A stretch of 5,682 bases of DNA from CAZFCK01 sp964517355 (GCA_964517355.1 CAZFCK010000275.1:1-5682), one strand, 5' to 3'; counted from the stretch's first letter, positions 1 through 5,417 are shown. Notes: generated by a model not told the origin, from the sequence alone. Numbers and translations: made by a program.

Positions 1-1
1 A

Positions 2-55
2 CAATTGATAATTGTTTCAGGGGAGAGCCTTGTTTCAAGGCGAAAATGCGCTAGA
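2..55 (+). repeat. Left copy of 54-bp terminal inverted repeat
   Basis: This segment is the reverse complement of 5629-5682 at 52 of 54 positions, and 10-55 is a perfect 46-bp match. The outer end is a palindrome, CAATT (2-6), loop GAT, AATTG (10-14). It is followed by GTTTCAGGGGAGA and a second hairpin, GCCTTG (27-32), TTT, CAAGGC (36-41), and ends with AAAATGCGCTAG (43-54) facing inwards. The two mismatches (positions 8 and 9) are in the loop of the outer palindrome. No coding sequence overlaps it. The repeat could extend to the left of the window. It could be a mobile-element end, an inversion site or a dispersed intergenic repeat; the sequence alone does not decide. Confidence 0.93.
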
Positions 56-134
56 AACAGACCCCAACCTGCAAAACAACATGTTGCCAATTTTCGCGGG
101 ATTTGGGCTGGGCCCCAAACCAAACCATCATGAA

Positions 135-163
135 ATTATACCGTTTCCTGTTCACAGTGTCAG
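135..163 (-). promoter_or_regulatory. Near-consensus sigma-70 promoter reading out of the window
   Basis: On the minus strand, CTGACA (158-163) is separated by exactly 17 bases from TATAAT (135-140). This matches 5/6 of the -35 and 6/6 of the -10 consensus. Transcription would start near 128, pass through a short stem (TTTGGG/CCCAAA, 102-119) and the palindrome CAACATGTTG (77-86), cross the left inverted repeat and leave the window. It lies beyond the hairpin that follows the aldolase, so it should drive the next leftward gene or a small RNA rather than this operon. Confidence 0.55.
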
Positions 164-182
164 CGTATAGTACCCCCTTTCT

Positions 183-218
183 GCATTGTAGGAGAAATTA
201 CCAAGCTTGGAACAATGC
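183..218. repeat. Nested inverted repeat in the spacer after the aldolase
   Basis: GCATTGT (183-189) is complementary to ACAATGC (212-218), and inside lies the perfect palindrome CCAAGCTTGG (201-210). The ACAAT arm could instead pair with ATTGT at 229-233, giving two mutually exclusive folds. There is no U-tract of terminator type. It sits upstream of the leftward promoter at 135-163, so it could be a regulator-binding site, but this is inference. The rest of 56-282 shows no credible gene. Confidence 0.4.
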
Positions 219-268
219 CAGAAACATTATTGTATCTATTTGCTATTATGAAATTTAAAATTTTGGAA

Positions 269-279
269 GGGGGGGGGGG
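269..279. repeat. Homopolymer tract of 11 G
   Basis: Eleven consecutive G residues lie next to the large hairpin at 283-322. The tract is intergenic, so slippage would not shift a reading frame. It could vary in length between cells or be miscounted in sequencing. Confidence 0.8.
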
Positions 280-282
280 AGG

Positions 283-322
283 TTCGGGGGGAGAACCTTT
301 TTTAAAAGGTTCCCCCCCCGAA
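283..322 (-). terminator. Long hairpin after the aldolase, probable operon terminator
   Basis: A near-perfect 40-bp palindrome begins 38 nt after the aldolase stop codon. It has TTCGGGGGG on the outside, then GAACCTTTT, a TT loop, AAAAGGTTC and CCCCCCCGAA. The only unpaired position within the 19-bp arms is A292/C313. In the leftward direction it is followed by a C-rich run rather than uridines, so it is not a textbook intrinsic terminator; it could equally protect the 3' end of the mRNA. The inner 20 bases (293-312) recur exactly at 2393-2412. Confidence 0.6.
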
Positions 323-359
323 AAGTTTTCAGTAAATCAATTAGAAATGCCAAATGGTC

Positions 360-1109
360 TTAGAATTCCGCCATGAAGGCCTTGAATTTTTCCGTCAGCA
401 CGGTGAGGTCCACGGAGTAGGCGATGTAGCGGAAGCCCTGTGAAAGCCGCAGTTTCGCGTCTTCCGCATCGCGCACGTAGATGCCGCTGATCATGCCGGC
501 CTTGTTGCAGACATCAGCACAGTAGGCGATGGCCTCTTTGACTTTGGGGTGGTCGAGTTCGCCGGGATACCCCATAGATACAGAGAGATCGAAGGGGCCG
601 AGAAAGATGCAGTCCAGCTCCGGAACCTTGACCGCCTCGGGCAGAATATCAAGAAAGGCCTTTGTTTCACAGTGCACGATGGTCAACAGATCATCGTTCG
701 CTGATTTGAGGTAAGGGAAAAAGTTGGCGCCGTATTCCGTTGCGCGCGTCGCGGCCACGCCCCGGACGCCTCGCGGCGGATATTTGCCGTAGCGCACTGC
801 GGTCCGCGCCTCTTCCACGGTGTCGATCTGCGGAATTTCCACGCCGCTGGCGCCCTGATCCAAGGCGCGCAGCACCAACGCCCGGTCCAGCTCGCGGGGG
901 CGCACGATCAGGGGCAAGCCGCAGGAGTCGGCGCCCCGAATCATGGCTTCCACCAATTCGTCGCTGAATCCCGCGTGTTCCAGGTCCACGATGCCGAAAT
1001 CCAGGCCCGCATTGGCGAGAATCTCGGGTACACAGGCTGCGGGGAGATTGATGAACGTGCCGAATACCGGCCCTTCCTGCATCTTTTTTTTCAGTAAGCT
1101 TCTATCCAT
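360..1109 (-). CDS. HpcH/HpaI-family class II aldolase (249 aa)
   Basis: This is a cytoplasmic divalent-metal-dependent aldolase of the family containing HpaI (4-hydroxy-2-oxoheptanedioate aldolase), GarL and RhmA. These reversibly cleave 4-hydroxy-2-oxo acids to pyruvate plus an aldehyde. The length is typical. VDLEH carries the family catalytic histidine at H45 and LIVRPRE the substrate-binding arginine at R70, the same numbers as in HpaI. GVEIPQIDTVEEA (89-101) and YPPRGVRG (110-117) are family motifs. VHCET (145-149) supplies the metal-ligand glutamate E148, and GPFDLSVSMG (171-180) the aspartate D174. All expected active-site residues are present. The start at 1109 is preferred because AGGA precedes it, whereas the ATG ten codons upstream (1139) has no ribosome-binding site. 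It lies 118 nt after the dehydrogenase and may also have its own promoter. The aldehyde product cannot be predicted. Confidence 0.93.
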   Translation of the reverse strand: MDRSLLKKKMQEGPVFGTFINLPAACVPEILANAGLDFGIVDLEHAGFSDELVEAMIRGADSCGLPLIVRPRELDRALVLRALDQGASGVEIPQIDTVEEARTAVRYGKYPPRGVRGVAATRATEYGANFFPYLKSANDDLLTIVHCETKAFLDILPEAVKVPELDCIFLGPFDLSVSMGYPGELDHPKVKEAIAYCADVCNKAGMISGIYVRDAEDAKLRLSQGFRYIAYSVDLTVLTEKFKAFMAEF

Positions 1110-1161
1110 TTTCGCTATTTCCTTTTCTAGAAACAACATTTTTAGGGTTATTTTATATAGA

Positions 1162-1190
1162 TTTATATATAATCAGTCGGACAATATCAC
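1162..1190 (-). promoter_or_regulatory. Candidate internal promoter for the aldolase
   Basis: On the minus strand GTGATA (1185-1190, 4/6 of -35 consensus) is followed after 17 bases by TATAAA (1162-1167, 5/6 of -10). It lies in an AT-rich part of the 118-nt gap before the aldolase. AT-rich DNA often gives chance -10 boxes, so confidence is moderate. Confidence 0.35.
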
Positions 1191-1207
1191 ATGGAGGCCT
1201 CCAGGTG
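1188..1207. promoter_or_regulatory. Palindrome overlapping the candidate -35, possible operator
   Basis: The perfect 12-bp palindrome TGGAGGCCTCCA (1192-1203) extends, past one mismatched pair, into CAC/GTG arms, giving a 20-bp dyad. Its edge overlaps the -35 box of the candidate aldolase promoter, where a repressor or activator could act. No regulator is encoded in the window. It could instead be a weak hairpin in a read-through transcript. Confidence 0.35.
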
Positions 1208-1227
1208 TCCGTTTCTGTAAGGATAAT

Positions 1228-2217
1228 TTAGGCTTTGGCCTTGCCGATCACTTCGCGGTTGACCACGTTGTAGGGTTCTCCGCCTTTGAGGAAGTGGATG
1301 GCGGTTTCCGCGGCCATGGTCTTAAGCGCGGCAAAGGATTCTCTTGAGCGATAGGCGATGTGCGGGCTCAGGATGACGTTGTCGAGGCCGAAAAGGCGCT
1401 TGCACAAATCCTTGGGCGGCTCTTCCTCGAGCACGTCCAGGGCGATGCCGGTCAATTTGCCGCTTTCCAGGGCGCGGATCACGGCCTCGGTGTCCACCAG
1501 CGCGCCGCGGGCGGTATTGACGATGAAAAGGCCGTCTTTGGCCTTGGCCAGATTTTGGTCGTTGACCACGTGGATGGTTTCCGGGGTGGCCGGGGCCATG
1601 ACGGCCATAACGTCGGAGGTGCGGAACAGGGTGTCGAGATCCACGCTTGTGGCTCCCGCCTCAGTGAACAGCTCTTGAGGCAGATGCGGATCATAGGCTA
1701 TGATCGAATAACCGAGATTTTTAGCGAACCCCGCGAGCTTCCGGGCAATACGGCCGAAGCCCAGACAGCCGAGGGTGCGCAGGGAGATGCGGCGCATCTC
1801 GTAGCCCTCTTCCTCTTTCCAGATACCGGCATGCACTCTGCCGCTGTAAAACGGAATCTTGCGTTCCAGGGCCAGGATGTCGCCCAGGGCGTGGATGGCG
1901 ACTTCTTCCACCCCGTAGTCGGGCACATTGCAGGCGTAGACGCCGTTTTTGGTGTGATCTTCCAGCACAAGGTTGTCAACGCCGATGCCGCAACGCACGA
2001 CCATGCGCATTTTGGGCAGACGCGAGAGCACCGAATCGTCGAGTTTCACATAAACGCACATGCAGGCGTCGGCGTCCTGGGCCTTTTCCACCACCTCTTC
2101 CGGAGTGTGGCAATCGAGCACCGCGAAATCCACGCCTTTGGCCGCGCAGATCCCGGCCACTTCGGCATAGGCCCCTTCCGGGTAATGGTGTCCGTCGAGT
2201 ACAACGAGCTTTTTCAT
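1228..2217 (-). CDS. D-isomer-specific 2-hydroxyacid dehydrogenase, CtBP-like (329 aa)
   Basis: This is a cytoplasmic NAD(P)-dependent oxidoreductase that interconverts a 2-hydroxy acid and a 2-oxo acid. The split substrate-binding domain is at about 1-100 and 290-329, with the Rossmann domain between. RCGIGVDNL (75-83) and NVPDYGVEEVAIHAL (97-111) are characteristic of the C-terminal-binding-protein-like branch. LGFGRIA (152-158) is the dinucleotide loop, with alanine at the usual third glycine, and D176 in AYDP ends the second strand. NTARGALVD (234-242) carries the catalytic arginine R237, ALDVLEEEPP (259-268) the glutamate E266 and SPHIAYRS (284-291) the histidine H286, so the catalytic triad is intact. 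The start at 2217 is chosen for GAGAGGAT eight bases upstream; the ORF continues 24 codons further up but only into the repeat-rich spacer. It lies 236 nt after dctM and precedes the aldolase. The exact substrate (for example lactate, glyoxylate or a sugar acid) is unknown. Confidence 0.92.
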   Translation of the reverse strand: MKKLVVLDGHHYPEGAYAEVAGICAAKGVDFAVLDCHTPEEVVEKAQDADACMCVYVKLDDSVLSRLPKMRMVVRCGIGVDNLVLEDHTKNGVYACNVPDYGVEEVAIHALGDILALERKIPFYSGRVHAGIWKEEEGYEMRRISLRTLGCLGFGRIARKLAGFAKNLGYSIIAYDPHLPQELFTEAGATSVDLDTLFRTSDVMAVMAPATPETIHVVNDQNLAKAKDGLFIVNTARGALVDTEAVIRALESGKLTGIALDVLEEEPPKDLCKRLFGLDNVILSPHIAYRSRESFAALKTMAAETAIHFLKGGEPYNVVNREVIGKAKA

Positions 2218-2271
2218 ATTGCTATCCTCTCTGTAGTTGAGCTGGAGCCAAGTAACTTGAACATGGCCTAT

Positions 2272-2317
2272 TTTGGGGCTCCGCCCCAAACCCCGCCAGG
2301 GGGGAGCGCCCCCCTGG
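2272..2317. repeat. Tandem GC-rich double hairpin, intergenic element
   Basis: Two perfect stems lie side by side: TTTGGGGC/GCCCCAAA (2272-2279 and 2283-2290, loop TCC) and CCAGGGGGG/CCCCCCTGG (2296-2304 and 2309-2317, 4-nt loop). They occupy the leader of the dehydrogenase. I recognise the style from Desulfovibrio intergenic regions, from memory only. They could act as an mRNA-stabilising structure or as a weak terminator on either strand. Confidence 0.6.
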
Positions 2318-2392
2318 ATCTGCGGATTTCGTGTTCAAAATTATCAGCATATTGCAAAGTGGCACCAATCACTAAATCTTGGAGATTCTTAG

Positions 2393-2412
2393 GAACCTTT
2401 TTTAAAAGGTTC
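2393..2412 (-). terminator. A/T-cored hairpin after dctM, possible attenuator
   Basis: GAACCTTTT, a TT loop and AAAAGGTTC form a perfect 9-bp stem 42 nt after the dctM stop codon. The same 20 bases form the core of the larger hairpin after the aldolase (293-312), but here without the long G/C arms. No U-run follows. It may lower expression of the two enzymes relative to the transporter, or it may be a repeat remnant. Confidence 0.4.
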
Positions 2413-2429
2413 TTAAACCGCCGGATGCC

Positions 2430-2457
2430 TACCTGTTTCCATGTTAAAATGCTCTAG
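2430..2457 (+). repeat. Degenerate third copy of the terminal repeat
   Basis: Aligned without gaps to 27-54 of the left inverted repeat, 20 of 28 positions match, including CTGTTTC versus TTGTTTC and AAAATGCTCTAG versus AAAATGCGCTAG. The orientation is that of the left copy. The internal hairpin is lost. Its inner end overlaps the dctM stop codon (2454-2456), so a few bases of the gene end come from or coincide with the repeat. Confidence 0.45.
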
Positions 2458-3740
2458 TGAGCTTTGAGCAGATCAACCATGAACAAGGAGATCTGCGGAA
2501 AGACGACGATGAGTCCCAAGGCGACCAGCATGACGCAGATCCAGGGCATGATGGCCTTGGACATTTCATCCAGCGATATGTTCGCCATGCCGCAGGTAAC
2601 GAAGAGATTCACGCCCAGAGGCGGCGTAATGAAGCCGATGGCCAGGTTCGCCACCATGGCGATGCCGAAGTGGATGGGGTCCACGTTCACGCCTTCCACC
2701 ACCGGGAGCAGGATGGGCGCCAGGATGATGATGGCGGCCAGGGTTTCCATGATGCACCCCACAAACAGCAGCAGCAGCATGACGAGCAGCATGACCACCA
2801 GGGGGCTGCTGGAAAAGCTGGCGATACTCTGGGCCAGCATATCCGGTACGCGGTTGAGCGTGAGAATGCGGCCGAAGGCGGTGGCCGTGCCGATGATGAT
2901 CAGGATGGTGGCCGTGGTCAGGGCGCTGTTGGCGAAAATCCGCGGAACGTCCTTGAAGCTCAGATCCCGGTACACGAACATGCCAACCACGAGGCCGTAG
3001 ATGACGGCCACCGCCGCCGCCTCTGTGGGCGTGAACACGCCGGAATAAATGCCCCCGAGGATGACCACGGGCACGAGCAAAGCCCACTTGGCCTCCCAAA
3101 ACAGGGCGAAGCGTTGTTTGAAGGGCACCACGGAATCCACGCAGCGGTAGCCCTTGCGGCGCGAGTAGAACCAGGCCCAGCCCATGAGCATGAAACCGAT
3201 GAGCAGACCAGGGAAAATGCCGGCGATGAACATATCCGAGATGGAGCGGTTCACGGCCACGGCGTAAATAACCATGGGAATACTGGGGGGAATGATGACG
3301 CCTATGGCGCCCGCTGTCGCGATAAGGCCGCACACGAAACGCTTGTCATAGCCTTGGCGCAGCATTTCGGGCACGACAATGCCCCCGATTGCGGCCACGG
3401 TGGCCGGTCCGGACCCTGAAATGGCCGCGAAGAACATGCAGCCGAGCACGGTCACCAGGGCCATGCCCCCCGTGAGTCCGCCAACAAAAGCGTTGGCCAC
3501 GCCGAGCAACCTTCTGGAGATGCCGCCCGTGCCCATGAGTTCCCCGGCCAGGATGAAGAAGGGCACCGCCATGAGCGGGAAGGAATCCAGGGAAGTGGTC
3601 ATGCTCTGCGCCAGATAGCGGAAACTCACGATATCCGAATGCGCTATGGCGGCCACGGCGGAAATGCCCAAAGAGATGCCGATAGGCACGCGCAAGAGCA
3701 GGCAGACGATAAGCGTCAAGAACAGAATGAACGTTGTCAT
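2454..3740 (-). CDS. dctM: TRAP transporter large permease DctM (428 aa)
   Basis: This is the ion-coupled translocation subunit of a tripartite ATP-independent periplasmic transporter in the inner membrane, working with DctQ and the receptor DctP. It is hydrophobic throughout with about 12 membrane segments and has the usual length for the family. Conserved motifs are MAVPFFILAGELM (57-69), ISGSGPATVAAIG (107-119), IIPPSIPMVIYA (149-160) and TPPLGVNLFV (372-381). The second and fourth are hallmarks of the two structurally repeated halves. The start is fixed by CAGGAG five bases upstream, 24 nt after the dctQ stop codon, indicating a shared transcript. The last residues are KAH, and the TAG stop lies in the degenerate repeat copy. 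Permease sequence does not reveal the substrate. Confidence 0.96.
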   Translation of the reverse strand: MTTFILFLTLIVCLLLRVPIGISLGISAVAAIAHSDIVSFRYLAQSMTTSLDSFPLMAVPFFILAGELMGTGGISRRLLGVANAFVGGLTGGMALVTVLGCMFFAAISGSGPATVAAIGGIVVPEMLRQGYDKRFVCGLIATAGAIGVIIPPSIPMVIYAVAVNRSISDMFIAGIFPGLLIGFMLMGWAWFYSRRKGYRCVDSVVPFKQRFALFWEAKWALLVPVVILGGIYSGVFTPTEAAAVAVIYGLVVGMFVYRDLSFKDVPRIFANSALTTATILIIIGTATAFGRILTLNRVPDMLAQSIASFSSSPLVVMLLVMLLLLFVGCIMETLAAIIILAPILLPVVEGVNVDPIHFGIAMVANLAIGFITPPLGVNLFVTCGMANISLDEMSKAIMPWICVMLVALGLIVVFPQISLFMVDLLKAH

Positions 3741-3764
3741 GATAACTCCTGTAGTTCTGCCTTG

Positions 3765-4262
3765 CTATTGTATATCTTCGTATTTTCCCTGACGCATCAG
3801 GGTGATTTTCCCGATTATGGACTGTAAAAGCCGGATACAGACAAGTAAAAATCCAGCAGGCAGGGCGCTGTAAACGAATGTCATGGGGAGTTCTATGGCG
3901 GGAGAAGCTTGCCCTGTACGCATAATACGCTGCGCGACATCATATCCGTTATATACGATCATGACGGAGAAAATGAAAAAGACGAAATCAGCTGTTATGG
4001 AAAGTATTGCGGCCTTTTTTCTTGAAAGAAACGTGTTCAAAACATCAATGCTGATATGTCTGTTTTTCTTGACGCCATAGCTGATCCCGATATTTACCAG
4101 CCAAATAAAAAGGTATCTTGCCATTTCTTCAGACCAGGAAAGCGAATCCTGCATCACATAGCGCATGACAACCTGTAATCCCACGAGAAACGTCATGCCG
4201 GCCAGCATAATGACAACTATGGATTCCTCTAGATACGCATCCAGAAACTTGAGCACACGCAT
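3765..4262 (-). CDS. dctQ: TRAP transporter small permease DctQ (165 aa)
   Basis: This is the four-helix membrane subunit that partners DctM in TRAP transporters. Membrane segments are at about 14-34, 48-64, 85-104 and 126-148. The family signature SLSWSEEMARYLFIW is at 40-54, the HISID motif at 69-73, and ELPMTFVYSALPAGF at 124-138. The length is normal. The start at 4262 is chosen because GGAGG lies five bases upstream; in-frame ATGs at 4274 and 4325 lack such a site, and the latter falls inside the stem-loop after dctP. The gene is clearly AT-richer than its neighbours: hand counts over several 60-base blocks give about 37-52% GC, against 68% in a block of dctM. This may reflect relaxed codon choice or separate ancestry. 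Confidence 0.93.
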   Translation of the reverse strand: MRVLKFLDAYLEESIVVIMLAGMTFLVGLQVVMRYVMQDSLSWSEEMARYLFIWLVNIGISYGVKKNRHISIDVLNTFLSRKKAAILSITADFVFFIFSVMIVYNGYDVAQRIMRTGQASPAIELPMTFVYSALPAGFLLVCIRLLQSIIGKITLMRQGKYEDIQ

Positions 4263-4318
4263 GGCTTCCTCCATCCGGGTCGAGGCGCGCCCCGATCCGG
4301 CGACTGTTGAACGGGCCC

Positions 4319-4356
4319 GCTTCACGGCAACGCGCCGACGCGCGCTGCCGTGAAGC
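4319..4356 (-). promoter_or_regulatory. Stem-loop between dctP and dctQ
   Basis: GCTTCACGGCA (4319-4329) pairs perfectly with TGCCGTGAAGC (4346-4356). Past one mismatch, CGCGC pairs with GCGCG around a 4-nt loop. It begins eight nucleotides after the dctP stop codon and has no following U-run, so it is better read as a 3' stabiliser or partial processing site than a full terminator. Such a structure would let the receptor be made in excess over the permeases, a common arrangement for binding-protein operons. Confidence 0.65.
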
Positions 4357-4364
4357 CATGAATG

Positions 4365-5354
4365 CTATTGTTCAAGCACCGTTTCTCTAAAGGTCTTCAC
4401 AATCTCGGGAGAGACGCGCTCTTGCGCCATTTCAAGGGCGGGTTCGATGGCCACGCGGAAGGAGCGGCGTTCCTCGTCGGTCAGCTCCGCGGCTTCAATG
4501 CCGCTGTCCATGATGCCCTTGCGGCATTCCTCGTCCAGCTTCACGGCCAGTTGGCGCTGGTAATCGCGCATTTCCTTGGCGGCCTGCAGTACGACGGCGC
4601 GTTGCTCGTCGCTCAAGTCGTCCAGAAACTCTTTGCTCATGATGGGCACGTACGCGGTGAAAATGTGGCGGGAGTCGGAGATGTACTTCTGCACTTCATA
4701 AAACTTGCAGTGATAAATGAGCGCGTAGGGATTCTCCTGGCCGTCCACCGTGCCTTGCTGCAACGCGGTGAACACTTCGCCGAAAGACATGGGGGTCGGG
4801 TTGGCGCCAAGGGCCTTCCACGCGGCCATGTGAATGGGATTTTCCATGGTGCGCAGCTTCACGCCCTCAAGATCCTTGGGAGAGCGGATGGGGCGCACGT
4901 TGTTCGTGATGTTGCGGAAACCGTTTTCCCAATACCCCAGATTCACGACGCCCTTTTTTTCCATGGAAGCGTCCAGGGCCTGGCCGAGCGGGCCATCCAG
5001 CGCTTTCCAGACCGAGTCGCGCGTGGTGAAGCTGAAGGGCACGTCCAGAATGAACAGGTCCGGCACAAACGCGGCCAACGGAGAACTGGAAACGGAAGTG
5101 CAGGCCAACTCCCCCAGCATCACGGCCTCGGCCAGCTCGCGATCATTGCCCAGGGCGCCGTTGGGGAAAATCTCGACTTGCAGTTCGCCGTTGGAATTGG
5201 CCTCCACCTTTTCCTTAAAGAACGTCCAGGCCAGATGCATGGCGTCCGTCACCGGAGTGGCGTGCCCCACTTTGATGGTTTTGGCGGCTTGGGCCGCACC
5301 CGCAGACAACAGCAGGGCGCACAGCAGCAATGCCATAATCTTGGTCGCTTTCAT
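4365..5354 (-). CDS. dctP: TRAP transporter periplasmic receptor DctP (329 aa)
   Basis: This is the extracytoplasmic solute-binding protein that captures an organic acid and delivers it to DctQM. A Sec signal peptide covers residues 1-23 (KATK, hydrophobic LLLCALLL core, AQA with likely cleavage before A24). The mature protein starts KTIKVGHATPVTDAMHLAW, the typical first strand and helix of the DctP family. GFRNITNN (145-152) and DLEGVKLRTMENP (161-173) match the hinge region; R168 is the expected arginine that binds the substrate carboxylate. ALQQGTVDGQENP (197-209) is the other family hallmark. The start is supported by AGGAG six bases upstream. It is the first gene of the transcript, followed after 102 nt by dctQ. 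Dicarboxylates, sugar acids, 2-hydroxy or 2-oxo acids and sulfonates are all known classes for this family; the neighbouring enzymes favour a hydroxy or oxo acid. Confidence 0.95.
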   Translation of the reverse strand: MKATKIMALLLCALLLSAGAAQAAKTIKVGHATPVTDAMHLAWTFFKEKVEANSNGELQVEIFPNGALGNDRELAEAVMLGELACTSVSSSPLAAFVPDLFILDVPFSFTTRDSVWKALDGPLGQALDASMEKKGVVNLGYWENGFRNITNNVRPIRSPKDLEGVKLRTMENPIHMAAWKALGANPTPMSFGEVFTALQQGTVDGQENPYALIYHCKFYEVQKYISDSRHIFTAYVPIMSKEFLDDLSDEQRAVVLQAAKEMRDYQRQLAVKLDEECRKGIMDSGIEAAELTDEERRSFRVAIEPALEMAQERVSPEIVKTFRETVLEQ

Positions 5355-5392
5355 GAAAGACTCCTTGCTTGGGATAAAGGTCTTGTTGTTTC

Positions 5393-5417
5393 ATCCGCCA
5401 GGTAGAACATGGCGGAT
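5393..5417 (-). promoter_or_regulatory. Leader hairpin of dctP
   Basis: ATCCGCCA (5393-5400) pairs perfectly with TGGCGGAT (5410-5417) around a 9-nt loop. It lies 39 nt upstream of the dctP start and leaves the ribosome-binding site free. It also holds the ATG of a possible 19-codon upstream ORF (5410-5351) whose TGA overlaps the dctP ATG. It may be a 5' stabilising structure. Confidence 0.4.

Noticed and set aside
27..41. Inverted-repeat hairpin as an intrinsic terminator
   Set aside because: The stem is only six pairs and no U-tract follows on either strand.
81..170. Small plus-strand ORF of 29 codons in the left spacer
   Set aside because: It has no ribosome-binding site and no recognisable peptide features, and the ATG lies within a palindrome.
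2353..2367. Sigma-54-like sequence (TGG...TTTGC) before the dehydrogenase
   Set aside because: The GG and GC are separated by nine bases instead of the required ten, and spacing is strict for this sigma factor.
1360..2457. Plus-strand ORF of 365 codons
   Set aside because: It is antisense to the whole dehydrogenase and its leader, its translation shows no recognisable domain, and the minus-strand product has every catalytic motif. It is a shadow of GC-rich codon bias.
2457..3419. Plus-strand ORF of 320 codons, rich in His, Gln, Asp and Gly
   Set aside because: It is the complementary reading of hydrophobic DctM codons; the composition bias is what an antisense frame of a membrane protein gives.
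4362..5405. Plus-strand ORF of 347 codons opposite dctP
   Set aside because: It overlaps the clear DctP receptor gene entirely and has no domain signature or convincing ribosome-binding site.
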